Assembly: GCF_003259745.1 (NCBI RefSeq)
Contig: NZ_QLMC01000003.1
Location: 682,001-746,000 of the forward strand
From: Larkinella arboricola
GTDB taxonomy: Bacteria; Bacteroidota; Bacteroidia; Cytophagales; Spirosomataceae
Direction of reading: 5' to 3'
Length of the DNA stretch: 64,000 bases
In this document: piece by piece, positions 29,746-37,573 of the stretch
Numbering within the stretch: position 1 is the stretch's first letter
Layout of the letters: each line of letters begins with the position of its first letter
Made by a program: the position numbers and the translations under genes
The notes under the pieces: generated by a model
Seen by the model: the letters and a program-made list of their open reading frames with translations, nothing else
Told to the model about the DNA's origin: nothing
Database searches by the model: none

Positions 29746-30207
29746 TTACTTTGCCGTTTCGCTGCTCACAAACCGATTAAATAAATCCGGAAGCTGGTAA
29801 ACAATCAGCGTGAATACCACGCCCCAGAACAGGGCGCTGATGAGCATATAACTGAAAATCAGGGAACGACTCACCCGAAATGACACGGCAAGGATGGTCC
29901 CGCCGATGGGCGTCAGCAGCAAGGGTGTCAGGAAGGCAATGCCCACCATTCCGGATCGTTTCCAGACCCGAACCGCCAGCCGGGTCCGGGCGGTAAAACG
30001 CCGGGGTGCCGAAGGTCGGTAACGGTTCCAAAGCGTCCGCAGAGCCGCCCCCGCATAGGTAACCAGAACGACACTGGCCATCATACCGGCTGCCGTAAAG
30101 AGCCAGGTCTCGACCCAGGATAGCCCCACGGCAACGCCGGTTACCGGACCGCCGATGAACTTTACCATACTGGCCACTAATACCGATAGATATTTTGCAA
30201 TTTCCAT
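29746..30207 (-). CDS. Small polytopic membrane protein, unknown function
   Basis: 153 residues beginning at MEIAKYLSVL. The ATG 21 bp further upstream would lie inside the -7 promoter element, so it is rejected. About three to four hydrophobic helices are visible ('WVETWLFTAAGMMASVVLVTYAGAAL', 'GMVGIAFLTPLLLTPIGGTILAV', 'SLIFSYMLISALFWGVVFTLIVYQL') with a basic loop between them ('RPSAPRRFTARTRLAVRVWKRS'). The 'FLTPLLLTPIGG' helix resembles small multidrug-export-type proteins, but I cannot name a family with confidence. Convergent with the GGGPS-like gene and divergent from the YheT-like gene. Confidence 0.75.
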   Translation of the reverse strand: MEIAKYLSVLVASMVKFIGGPVTGVAVGLSWVETWLFTAAGMMASVVLVTYAGAALRTLWNRYRPSAPRRFTARTRLAVRVWKRSGMVGIAFLTPLLLTPIGGTILAVSFRVSRSLIFSYMLISALFWGVVFTLIVYQLPDLFNRFVSSETAK

Positions 30208-30225
30208 AGTGGGAACCAACCAGAT

Positions 30226-30233
30226 CAAATTTA
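30226..30233 (-). promoter_or_regulatory. -7 element upstream of the small membrane protein
   Basis: The minus strand reads TAAATTTG (TAnnTTTG), giving a leader of roughly 13 nt to the start at 30207. It decides the start choice for that gene. Confidence 0.5.
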
Positions 30234-30271
30234 GTTAAAATAAACAGCATTCACGACTAAATAGTTATTCC

Positions 30272-31243
30272 ATGCCGGTTCTCCGACAGTCTTCTTTTCC
30301 CGGATCACCTCGCTACCAGATTAACGGCCATTTGCAAACCATTTTTCCCAGCGTTCTCCGGAAGGTGGAGGGGGTGGTGTATGAACGCGAACGAATTACC
30401 TTATCCGACGGCGATTTTCTGGACCTCGACTGGATTGACCGGAACAGTGACAAAATCGTGATCATAACGCACGGTCTGGAAGGCGACTCGAACCGGCATT
30501 ACATCAGAGGCACCGCCAAGCTCTTTGCCCAGCAGGGCTGGGATGTGCTGGCCTGGAATTGCCGCTCGTGCAGTGGCGAAATGAACCGGGCGTTCCGGCT
30601 GTATAACCACGGCGAAATTGGCGACCTTGGCGAAGTGATCAGCCACGTGCTGCGCACCAAACCGTACCGCCAGCTGGTATTGATTGGCTATAGCATGGGT
30701 GGCAATATTGCCCTGAAATACGCGGGTGTGCACGGCAAAAATCTGCCGGATGCCCTCCAAAAGGTGGTGGCGGTGTCGTCGCCGACGGATCTGGAAGCCA
30801 GTGCCAAACTGCTCGACCGACCGCAAAACCGGTTTTACCGCAACCGGTTCATGAAAAAGCTCATCATCAAATTACAGCAGAAGGCCGACCTTTTTCCGGG
30901 GAAGCTGGATATGACAAAGTTGCAGCACGTACGGCTCTGGCGTGATTTTGACCAGCATTTTTCGGCTCCTGTAAACGGATACCGTGATGCCGACGATTTT
31001 TACACGCAGGCTTCGGCCGTTAATTTTATGAATGGTATTGCCGTGCCGACACTGCTCATCAACGCCCAGAATGACCCGATCCTGTCGCCCGAATGCTCGC
31101 CCGCGTGGCTGGCCGAAAAACACCCGAACATTTACCTCGAAACGCCCCGAACCGGCGGCCACGTGGGGTTTTCCGTTCGTGACGATGAATTTACCTGGGC
31201 CGAACGACGGGCACTGGAGTTTGTCAGTCAGGACGGGCGGTGA
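30272..31243 (+). CDS. YheT-family alpha/beta hydrolase
   Basis: A 323-residue alpha/beta hydrolase of the YheT/ABHD1-3 type. The N-terminus 'INGHLQTIFPSVLRK' and 'RERITLSDGDFLDLDWI' is the family hallmark. It is followed by the oxyanion-hole segment 'THGLEGDSNRHYIRG', nucleophile elbow 'GYSMGGN' (Ser141), an acid in 'INAQNDPILSPE' and a catalytic His in 'TGGHVGF'. Members hydrolyse short- or medium-chain esters, perhaps lipid-derived; the physiological substrate is not known. It is followed 42 bp later by a hydroxyacid dehydrogenase gene on the same strand. Confidence 0.9.
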   Translation: MPVLRQSSFPGSPRYQINGHLQTIFPSVLRKVEGVVYERERITLSDGDFLDLDWIDRNSDKIVIITHGLEGDSNRHYIRGTAKLFAQQGWDVLAWNCRSCSGEMNRAFRLYNHGEIGDLGEVISHVLRTKPYRQLVLIGYSMGGNIALKYAGVHGKNLPDALQKVVAVSSPTDLEASAKLLDRPQNRFYRNRFMKKLIIKLQQKADLFPGKLDMTKLQHVRLWRDFDQHFSAPVNGYRDADDFYTQASAVNFMNGIAVPTLLINAQNDPILSPECSPAWLAEKHPNIYLETPRTGGHVGFSVRDDEFTWAERRALEFVSQDGR

Positions 31244-31285
31244 TGCTTTTTTTACCGTATCTTTCGCATTCAACAACCCTTTCCC

Positions 31286-32239
31286 ATGAATCTCGTTTTC
31301 GCAGACGCCTACACCCTCAATCCCGGCGACCTCGACTGGACGCCCCTCACCTCCCTCGGCAGCGTTACGCTGCACGACCGTACCGCACCCGACCAGTTGA
31401 TCGAGCGCCTGAAAGATGCCGATATGGTGCTGGTTAATAAAGTAAAAATGAACCGCCAGACACTCGAGCAGCTGCCGAACCTGCGGTACATTGGCGTCAC
31501 GGCTACCGGCTACGACATCATCGACTGGAAAGCCGCCCGGCAGTTGGGCATTGTCGTTACCAACGTCAAAGGCTACAGCACCGAGTCGGTGGCACAATTG
31601 ACCTTTGCGCTTCTGCTGGAACTCACGCACCGGGCAGGTTTGCACGCCGACAGCGTTCGGGCGGGCGACTGGGCCCGGAATCCGGACTTCTGCTACTGGA
31701 AATCTCCGCTGGTCGAACTGGCCGGAAAAACGCTGGGCCTTGTCGGTTTCGGTGACATCGGGAAACGTGTAGCGGATATCGGGCGAGCGTTTGGCATGAA
31801 CATTCTGGTCAACCGCCGACATACCGACGAGCAACCGCCGGAAGGCATCCGGTACGTGGATCAGACCACCCTCTTTGCCGAAAGTGACGTGGTATCGCTC
31901 CATTGCCCGGCCACCGACGAAAACCGGGGATTTGTCAATACCAGCCTGCTCAGGCAGATGAAGCCAACGGCTTTTCTGCTTAACACCAGCCGGGGGGTGC
32001 TCATTAACGAAGCGGATCTGGCAGAAGCGCTCAACAACGGTCAGTTGGCGGGGGCCGGTCTGGATGTGTTGGGTACCGAACCGCCTGCGGCAGACAATCC
32101 CTTATTTTCGGCCCGCAACTGCCTTATCACTCCTCATTTAGCCTGGGCCAGTCTGGAGGCCCGCCAACGGCTTCTATACGAAATCGTCGAAAACATTCGT
32201 GCCTTTTTTGCCGGTCAGCCCCGCAATGTGGTGAATTAA
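31286..32239 (+). CDS. D-2-hydroxyacid dehydrogenase (glycerate/hydroxypyruvate-type)
   Basis: A 317-residue NAD(P)-dependent dehydrogenase. The N-terminal substrate domain ends in 'IGVTATGYDIIDWKAARQLGIVVTNVKGYSTESVAQ'. The nucleotide fold has 'LGLVGFGDIGKRVADIGRAFGM' (GxGxxG), and the catalytic triad is visible as Arg in 'LNTSRGVLINEADL', Glu in 'LGTEPP' and His in 'TPHLAWAS'. It reduces 2-keto acids such as hydroxypyruvate or glyoxylate to D-2-hydroxy acids in the cytoplasm. The tyrosine/serine pattern and length best match glycerate dehydrogenase (HprA-like) proteins, but specificity is inferred. Likely co-transcribed with the YheT-like gene; closed by a terminator. Confidence 0.9.
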   Translation: MNLVFADAYTLNPGDLDWTPLTSLGSVTLHDRTAPDQLIERLKDADMVLVNKVKMNRQTLEQLPNLRYIGVTATGYDIIDWKAARQLGIVVTNVKGYSTESVAQLTFALLLELTHRAGLHADSVRAGDWARNPDFCYWKSPLVELAGKTLGLVGFGDIGKRVADIGRAFGMNILVNRRHTDEQPPEGIRYVDQTTLFAESDVVSLHCPATDENRGFVNTSLLRQMKPTAFLLNTSRGVLINEADLAEALNNGQLAGAGLDVLGTEPPAADNPLFSARNCLITPHLAWASLEARQRLLYEIVENIRAFFAGQPRNVVN

Positions 32240-32266
32240 GCCCCTTCTTCAAAAACCTTATCGATG

Positions 32267-32288
32267 GCCCTGCAACACGTTGCGGGGC
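32267..32288 (+). terminator. Terminator after the hydroxyacid dehydrogenase gene
   Basis: GCCCTGCAA (32267-32275) pairs with TTGCGGGGC (32280-32288) with one G-T pair, followed by TTTTTTG. Confidence 0.85.
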
Positions 32289-32415
32289 TTTTTTGTCTTG
32301 TACCATGTACCGTTCCGTCAATTTGGTAACAGGTAGTGGTGTTACCGGTGGCAACTTTGTATCTTTCTAATCAATAAGTTACGGTTTATGCTTCAACGTT
32401 TTACCAGGTCTGATA

Positions 32416-34830
32416 ATGGATATGTTGTTGAATCGGCGCACGGTTGGACTTTCCGTGTTCCACTGCCTTCAGATTGCCTTATGTAGTCTGTCACTGGACC
32501 TCATCACCACCCCGGACGGTTATGGAAAACATATATACGGGGGAGAAATGAACCTCCAGGCAACCGCCCGCCAGAACTACTCTACCCTGACGCTGACCCT
32601 CTACCTGGATCAGGCCAACGCGACTCCCACCGACTACGAACAACACATAGACCTCTACATTTTCCGGAAAAGCGATCATGAACGCGTTACAACAGCCCGT
32701 GTTCATCAAACGGCTTCCCAACGGGTTCGCTACGAAAACCAGGCCTGCGCCGACCTGCGGAATCTGAGCGTGCTGGCGATGAACTACAGCACCGAACTTT
32801 ATTTAAACCCCAATACCTTCAGCGATCCCGGTGGCTATTACGTCGTCTGGGACCGTTGTTGCCGGAGCGCCGACATCAGTAACATCCAGGACCCGGGGTC
32901 CGAAGGCATGGTATTCTATATGGAATTTCCATCCGTCCGGCGCAACGGGGCCGCTTTCACCAACTCCAGTCCGCAATTCAGTTTTCCCAACGGCGACTAC
33001 ATCTGCGTCGGCAAACCTTTTCATCTGAATTTTGCAGCAACCGACGCCGACGGTGATCAGCTCCGGTATTCGCTCGTAACGCCACTGGCGGGATATACTA
33101 ATAACACGGGTTTCTTTACGGTGGGCGATGGCAATTCGCACGCTACCTATCCAGAAGTGAACTGGCTACCGGGTTATAGTGCCACCAGCGCCATTCCCGG
33201 CAATCCCGCACTGAGCATAGACCCACAAACCGGGCAGCTACGTGTAACAGCCCGGCAAACGGGGCTGTTTATTTTTGCAGTTCTGTGCGAAGAATACCGT
33301 GATGGTGTCCGGATTGGGGCCGTCCGGCGGGAATTTCAGATGCCGGTGGTCGATTGCGGGACCAACACCCCACCCCCGCCGGTAATCAGTTACAACAACG
33401 TCGAAATCCTCGACTTGTCCATTTGCGAGGGCGGAACCGTTACCTTATCCACGGAAGCCGATTCGCGCTGGTCGTATCAGTGGCAGCATAACGGGGCTAA
33501 CATTGCGGGTGCTACATCGGCCACCTTAACCGTCAGCGAACCGGGCGATTACGTGGTGGTCAAGAGCTTTGCCTCTATCTGCGGCAACGACACCACCTCA
33601 AAAGTAACCAAAGTGCAGGCGCTACCACCCCCAGCCGCCAAAATTACGCCCGACAGAGAACCAAAACTCTGCGAAGGCGAATCATTGGTGTTATCGATTC
33701 AGCCGGAAAAAGGTGTAGTCTACCAATGGACGGAAAACGGTACGGCTCTACCAGCTGCCACCGGTTCATCGCTCACGGTTCAGAAAGCCGGGTTATACGG
33801 CGTGCGGGCTACATCGTCACTGGCGTGTGCCAACCGCGACAGCCTCACCGTGATTGTCAACCCAACTCCTGCGGTGACGCTAACCAGTTCGGCTTCGGCT
33901 CTTTGCCAGGACGGCGAAGTACAACTGGCCGCCGTTGGGGGCACCAACGTTCAATACGAATGGCGGCTGGACAATACCGCGCTGGGCACAGGTACTGCCG
34001 CAACAATGCAGGCTCGTCAGGCCGGTGCGTATCAGGTGCTGGTTACCGACGTCAACGGTTGTCAGGCGCTTTCGGCCCCGTTGATGTTGTCCATCGTTCC
34101 GCGCCCGGCTATGCAGTTCGATACCGTCGCTCCGGTTTGTGTTAGCCGTCTGGAACCGGTGCCGCTCGTTGCCAGTCCAACCGGCGGAACCTTTTCGGGA
34201 GCGGGCGTAACCGGCAATCAGTTTGATCCGGCAAAAGCCGGGGCCGGTTTGCACACCATTACCTACACCTATGCCGGAAACTCGGCCTGCCCGACCGTAA
34301 TAAGTCGGCAGATTCGGGTGGAACCGGCTGTTGTGATCGCGATGCCGGAACGGATTACGGTGTTGATGGGAAACGCGGTAACGCTGAAACCAACCGTCAC
34401 CGGACAGGCGATCCGCTACTTGTGGGAACCACCCGAAAGCCTTTCTGACCCAGCAAGCCCGAATCCGACGGCCAGCCCCACCGCACCAACAACCTACAAG
34501 CTGACGGTAACCTCATCCGGTGACTGCCGGACCGAAAAAAGCGTGCAGGTTGATGTGTTCAGGCAGATGTTTATTGCCGACGCGTTTTCGCCCAATAGCG
34601 ATGGCATTAACGATGCGTTGGAAATTCGCAATACCGACCAGTTCCCGGACTGCGAAGTGACGATTTACAACCGTTGGGGCGAAGTGGTTTTTTATTCAAA
34701 AGGCTACAATAAACCCTGGGATGGCACCTACCTCAGCCAGAAAGTACAGGCAGGCTCCTACTATTACCGCATCAAAACCAAACAGCCCGTAATGCCCGAA
34801 TACCGCGGGGCCGTTCTGGTTACGTATTAA
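32416..34830 (+). CDS. Large secreted adhesin-like protein with gliding-motility C-terminal domain (T9SS type B cargo)
   Basis: 804 residues. The N-terminal region 'GKHIYGGEMNLQ' followed by 'YYVVWDRCCRSADISNI' and 'FAATDADGDQLRYSLVTPLAGY' is typical of Bacteroidota surface proteins that begin 'HIxGGE'. Several Ig/PKD-like repeats follow in the middle ('CEGGTVTLSTEADSRWSYQWQHNG', 'LCEGESLVLSIQPEKGVVYQWTENG', 'LCQDGEVQLAAVGGTNVQYEWRLDN'). The last 90 residues are the CHU_C/gliding-motility C-terminal domain ('IADAFSPNSDGINDALEI', 'IYNRWGEVVF', 'WDGTY', 'YYYRI'), the sorting signal for the type IX secretion system. The N-terminal leader is atypically polar around a weak hydrophobic core, so the true start is uncertain. 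Confidence 0.88.
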   Translation: MDMLLNRRTVGLSVFHCLQIALCSLSLDLITTPDGYGKHIYGGEMNLQATARQNYSTLTLTLYLDQANATPTDYEQHIDLYIFRKSDHERVTTARVHQTASQRVRYENQACADLRNLSVLAMNYSTELYLNPNTFSDPGGYYVVWDRCCRSADISNIQDPGSEGMVFYMEFPSVRRNGAAFTNSSPQFSFPNGDYICVGKPFHLNFAATDADGDQLRYSLVTPLAGYTNNTGFFTVGDGNSHATYPEVNWLPGYSATSAIPGNPALSIDPQTGQLRVTARQTGLFIFAVLCEEYRDGVRIGAVRREFQMPVVDCGTNTPPPPVISYNNVEILDLSICEGGTVTLSTEADSRWSYQWQHNGANIAGATSATLTVSEPGDYVVVKSFASICGNDTTSKVTKVQALPPPAAKITPDREPKLCEGESLVLSIQPEKGVVYQWTENGTALPAATGSSLTVQKAGLYGVRATSSLACANRDSLTVIVNPTPAVTLTSSASALCQDGEVQLAAVGGTNVQYEWRLDNTALGTGTAATMQARQAGAYQVLVTDVNGCQALSAPLMLSIVPRPAMQFDTVAPVCVSRLEPVPLVASPTGGTFSGAGVTGNQFDPAKAGAGLHTITYTYAGNSACPTVISRQIRVEPAVVIAMPERITVLMGNAVTLKPTVTGQAIRYLWEPPESLSDPASPNPTASPTAPTTYKLTVTSSGDCRTEKSVQVDVFRQMFIADAFSPNSDGINDALEIRNTDQFPDCEVTIYNRWGEVVFYSKGYNKPWDGTYLSQKVQAGSYYYRIKTKQPVMPEYRGAVLVTY

Positions 34831-35005
34831 ACCCAGCCAAACCATACCCCTCAACTTTTATAGAAATAGACTTCCTCCAGCTACTTTATGGATTTATTTT
34901 GTACTTTTCGAGGTCGCTGGAAAGGTGCAGCGGGTGGAATGAATCGACTCGATTGACACGATAGAGAAGTCCAGTTTATCAGCTTTGAAAAGGATCGAAT
35001 CCGGA

Positions 35006-36151
35006 ATGGGGGCCTTCACCTCCAAATTACCGTGGGTTGGAACGACCATCTTTACGGTTATGTCGAAATTGGCAAACGAAGCGGGGGCCATTAACCTGTC
35101 GCAGGGCTTTCCGGGCTTCGACTGTTCGCCGGACCTGGTGGCGCTGGTGGAACACTACCTGAAAACAGGATTTAACCAGTATGCCCCGATGACCGGTGTA
35201 CCGGCCCTGCGGGAAGCCCTGGCGCAGAAAACCGAGCAGTTGTACGGAGTCTGTTACCATCCGGAAACCGAAGTAACCGTTACATCCGGTGCTACCGAAG
35301 CGTTATTTGCGGCCATTACGGCGGTGATCCGCCCCGGCGACGAGGTAATCGTCTTCGAACCGGCGTACGACAGCTACGTTCCGGCCATTGAACTGAACGG
35401 CGGCATACCGGTTTTTGTAACCCTGACGCCACCCACTTACGCCATCGATTGGAACACCGTTCGGGCAAAGATTACCGAAAAAACACGGCTCATCATTGTT
35501 AATACGCCCCACAACCCCACCGGACGCGTCTGGACGGCGGATGATCTGGAGCAACTGGCCGCGCTGGTCAAACACCGTGACATCTGGATTGTGAGCGATG
35601 AGGTTTACGAGCACATCCGCTTCGACGGCCGACCGCACCGGTCGCTGGCAACCCATCCGGTTTTGCAGGAACGTACGTTTGTCTGCGGCTCGTTCGGTAA
35701 AACGTTTCACATCACCGGCTGGAAGATTGGTTACTGCCTGGCCCCAAAGGAACTGACCACCGAATTTCGAAAAATCCACCAGTACCTAACGTTCAGCACC
35801 GTTACACCGATTCAGCACGCGCTGGCCGATTACCTGAAAAATCCGGAACACTACGAAACCCTGCCCGATTTCTACGAGCGGAAGCGGGACCTGTTTCTGG
35901 ACAGCATTCGCGGATCGCGGTTCGGGTTTCAGCCGACCGAGGGGAGTTTCTTCCAGACCGTTTCGTACCAGGCCATTACGGATGAATCGGATTACGATCT
36001 GGCGGTCCGGTTAACCCGGGAGATTGGTGTCGCGTCGATCCCGGTTTCGGTGTTTTACAATCAGAAAAACGATTACAGAATCCTTCGTTTCTGCTTCGCC
36101 AAAGACGACGAGACGCTGCTCCGGGCTGGTGAGCGGCTGAGCCAATTGTAA
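35006..36151 (+). CDS. Methionine aminotransferase-type PLP-dependent aminotransferase (YbdL-like)
   Basis: A 381-residue class I aminotransferase starting at the ATG of MGAFTSKLPWVGTTIF; a TTG seven codons upstream is the alternative. Motifs: 'INLSQGFPGFDCSPDLV', 'TSGATEALFAAI', 'FEPAYDSYVPAIELNGG', 'IIVNTPHNPTGRVW', 'IVSDEVYEHIRFDG' and the cofactor-binding lysine in 'GSFGKTFHITGWKIGY' (Lys232). The pattern matches the methionine/kynurenine-glutamine transaminase group (YbdL, KAT), which recycles 2-keto-4-methylthiobutyrate to methionine with glutamine or aromatic donors. It is a single gene. Confidence 0.9.
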   Translation: MGAFTSKLPWVGTTIFTVMSKLANEAGAINLSQGFPGFDCSPDLVALVEHYLKTGFNQYAPMTGVPALREALAQKTEQLYGVCYHPETEVTVTSGATEALFAAITAVIRPGDEVIVFEPAYDSYVPAIELNGGIPVFVTLTPPTYAIDWNTVRAKITEKTRLIIVNTPHNPTGRVWTADDLEQLAALVKHRDIWIVSDEVYEHIRFDGRPHRSLATHPVLQERTFVCGSFGKTFHITGWKIGYCLAPKELTTEFRKIHQYLTFSTVTPIQHALADYLKNPEHYETLPDFYERKRDLFLDSIRGSRFGFQPTEGSFFQTVSYQAITDESDYDLAVRLTREIGVASIPVSVFYNQKNDYRILRFCFAKDDETLLRAGERLSQL

Positions 36152-36184
36152 CCTACCCCGTCTGTCGGCAAACGAAAAAAAACA

Positions 36185-36206
36185 GGCCAGAGAAAATGCT
36201 CTGGCC
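36185..36206 (-). terminator. Terminator of the RND efflux operon
   Basis: GGCCAGAG (36185-36192) pairs with CTCTGGCC (36199-36206). On the minus strand it is followed by TGTTTTTTTT, directly after the TolC-family stop. Confidence 0.85.
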
Positions 36207-36211
36207 CGATC

Positions 36212-37555
36212 TTAAAACTGAATACGGCCCAGCACTTTATCCAGTTCAACGGTAGCCGTCAGGTAGTCGTAAATGGCCTGTAAGTAATTGGATTTGGCCT
36301 GCGTGAGCGAGAGTTCGGCGTCGGAGAGATCCAGCCGCGACGCGATGCCCTGTTTCCAGCGGTCGCGCGTAATGCGATACCCCAATTCGGCCACGGTAAC
36401 GGTTTGCTGCTGGGTGGCAATGCGCAGCCGGGATTCCTCTACAGTCGAAAGGCTGATCTTCACCTGAGCGCGGACAATTTCCTTTAAATTGAGCAGTTGC
36501 GTTTCGCTTTGCTGACGGGAAATGACGGCCTGCTGAATCCGCGAAACCGTCCGGAAACCGCTAAAAATCGGAATGTTTAGCTGCAAACCAATATAGGAAC
36601 TAAGCGGCCAGCTATACTGATCAACGCGGAGATGATTGGCCTGCGCCTGCGATTGCAGCAAGCCAATGGCCGACAATTTGGGCGCCCGCTCAGCGGTTTG
36701 TAAGGCAATTTGTTCCCGGTTCAGCTTTTCCGTTAACTCCAGCCGATGCACTTCCGGCCGGGCCTGAACGGCATCCAGAAAAGCATCGGTTCCGGGCGCA
36801 ACAAACGCGACCGGATCGTAGTTCAGCGAATCCTGAAGCTCCACGGTTTCGCGTTCGTCCAGGCCCACGGTTCGTTTCAAAACCGTCTTGGTAATTTCAA
36901 CCCGGTTGGTCAGGCGGATGATTTCCGGGCGCAGATTTTCAACCGATACAAATGCCCGCAGCGTGTCAACCCGCGAAGCCCGGCCCTGGGCTAGCAGCGA
37001 CCGGGCATCTTTCAGGGCCTGTTCGTTCCGCGCCAAACTCTGCTGCTGAAGCCGAAGCTGTTCCTGCGTAATGAGCACATCCAGGTAGGCTTTCTTCACG
37101 TCGGTCACGACAGTAGCCCGAACTTCGTTGCGTTCTTCCGCCGAAGCCTTTTCGAAAATCTGCGCGGCCCGGATACCCGAACCAATGCCCGCCTGAAACA
37201 ACGGCTGCGAAACCGCCACTCCGCCCAGCAAGGCGTTTGATCCACCCACCCGGAAGGTGGCCAGGTCATTTTCGCCCAAACCGACAAAACTTCCCGGTAA
37301 AAAAGACACCTGTTTCAGCGGAAAATACATATACTGGGCCGAAGCCGATACCGTGGGGAGAGCATAACTGCGGGCTTCGCGCACTTTCTCGGTCGCCCGG
37401 GCGGTTTCCAGCGTCGCTACCTGGAGGTCACGGTTTTTCTCCAGGGCCAGCCCGACGGCGCTCTGCATGGTTAGCGAGCGAGGCTGCGCGGAGGCTGGCA
37501 GGGCGCTGATCAGGCGTAAAGTCAAAAAAATAAGTAGCGTATGATACGGTTTCAT
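36212..37555 (-). CDS. TolC-family outer-membrane efflux channel
   Basis: 447 residues with signal peptide MKPYHTLLIFLTLRLISALPASAQ and two TolC-type repeats of long helices ('SAVGLALEKNRDLQVATLETARATEKVREARSYALPTVSASAQYMY' and the second 'VQARPEVHRLELTEKLNREQIALQTAERAPKLSAIGLL'). The ending 'DLSDAELSLTQAKSNYLQAIYDYLTATVELDKVLG' is typical of the family. It forms the trimeric outer-membrane duct of the pump encoded by the two genes upstream on the same strand, 18 bp after the permease gene. Confidence 0.93.
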   Translation of the reverse strand: MKPYHTLLIFLTLRLISALPASAQPRSLTMQSAVGLALEKNRDLQVATLETARATEKVREARSYALPTVSASAQYMYFPLKQVSFLPGSFVGLGENDLATFRVGGSNALLGGVAVSQPLFQAGIGSGIRAAQIFEKASAEERNEVRATVVTDVKKAYLDVLITQEQLRLQQQSLARNEQALKDARSLLAQGRASRVDTLRAFVSVENLRPEIIRLTNRVEITKTVLKRTVGLDERETVELQDSLNYDPVAFVAPGTDAFLDAVQARPEVHRLELTEKLNREQIALQTAERAPKLSAIGLLQSQAQANHLRVDQYSWPLSSYIGLQLNIPIFSGFRTVSRIQQAVISRQQSETQLLNLKEIVRAQVKISLSTVEESRLRIATQQQTVTVAELGYRITRDRWKQGIASRLDLSDAELSLTQAKSNYLQAIYDYLTATVELDKVLGRIQF

Positions 37556-37573
37556 GATACGTTTCGGAGGAGT

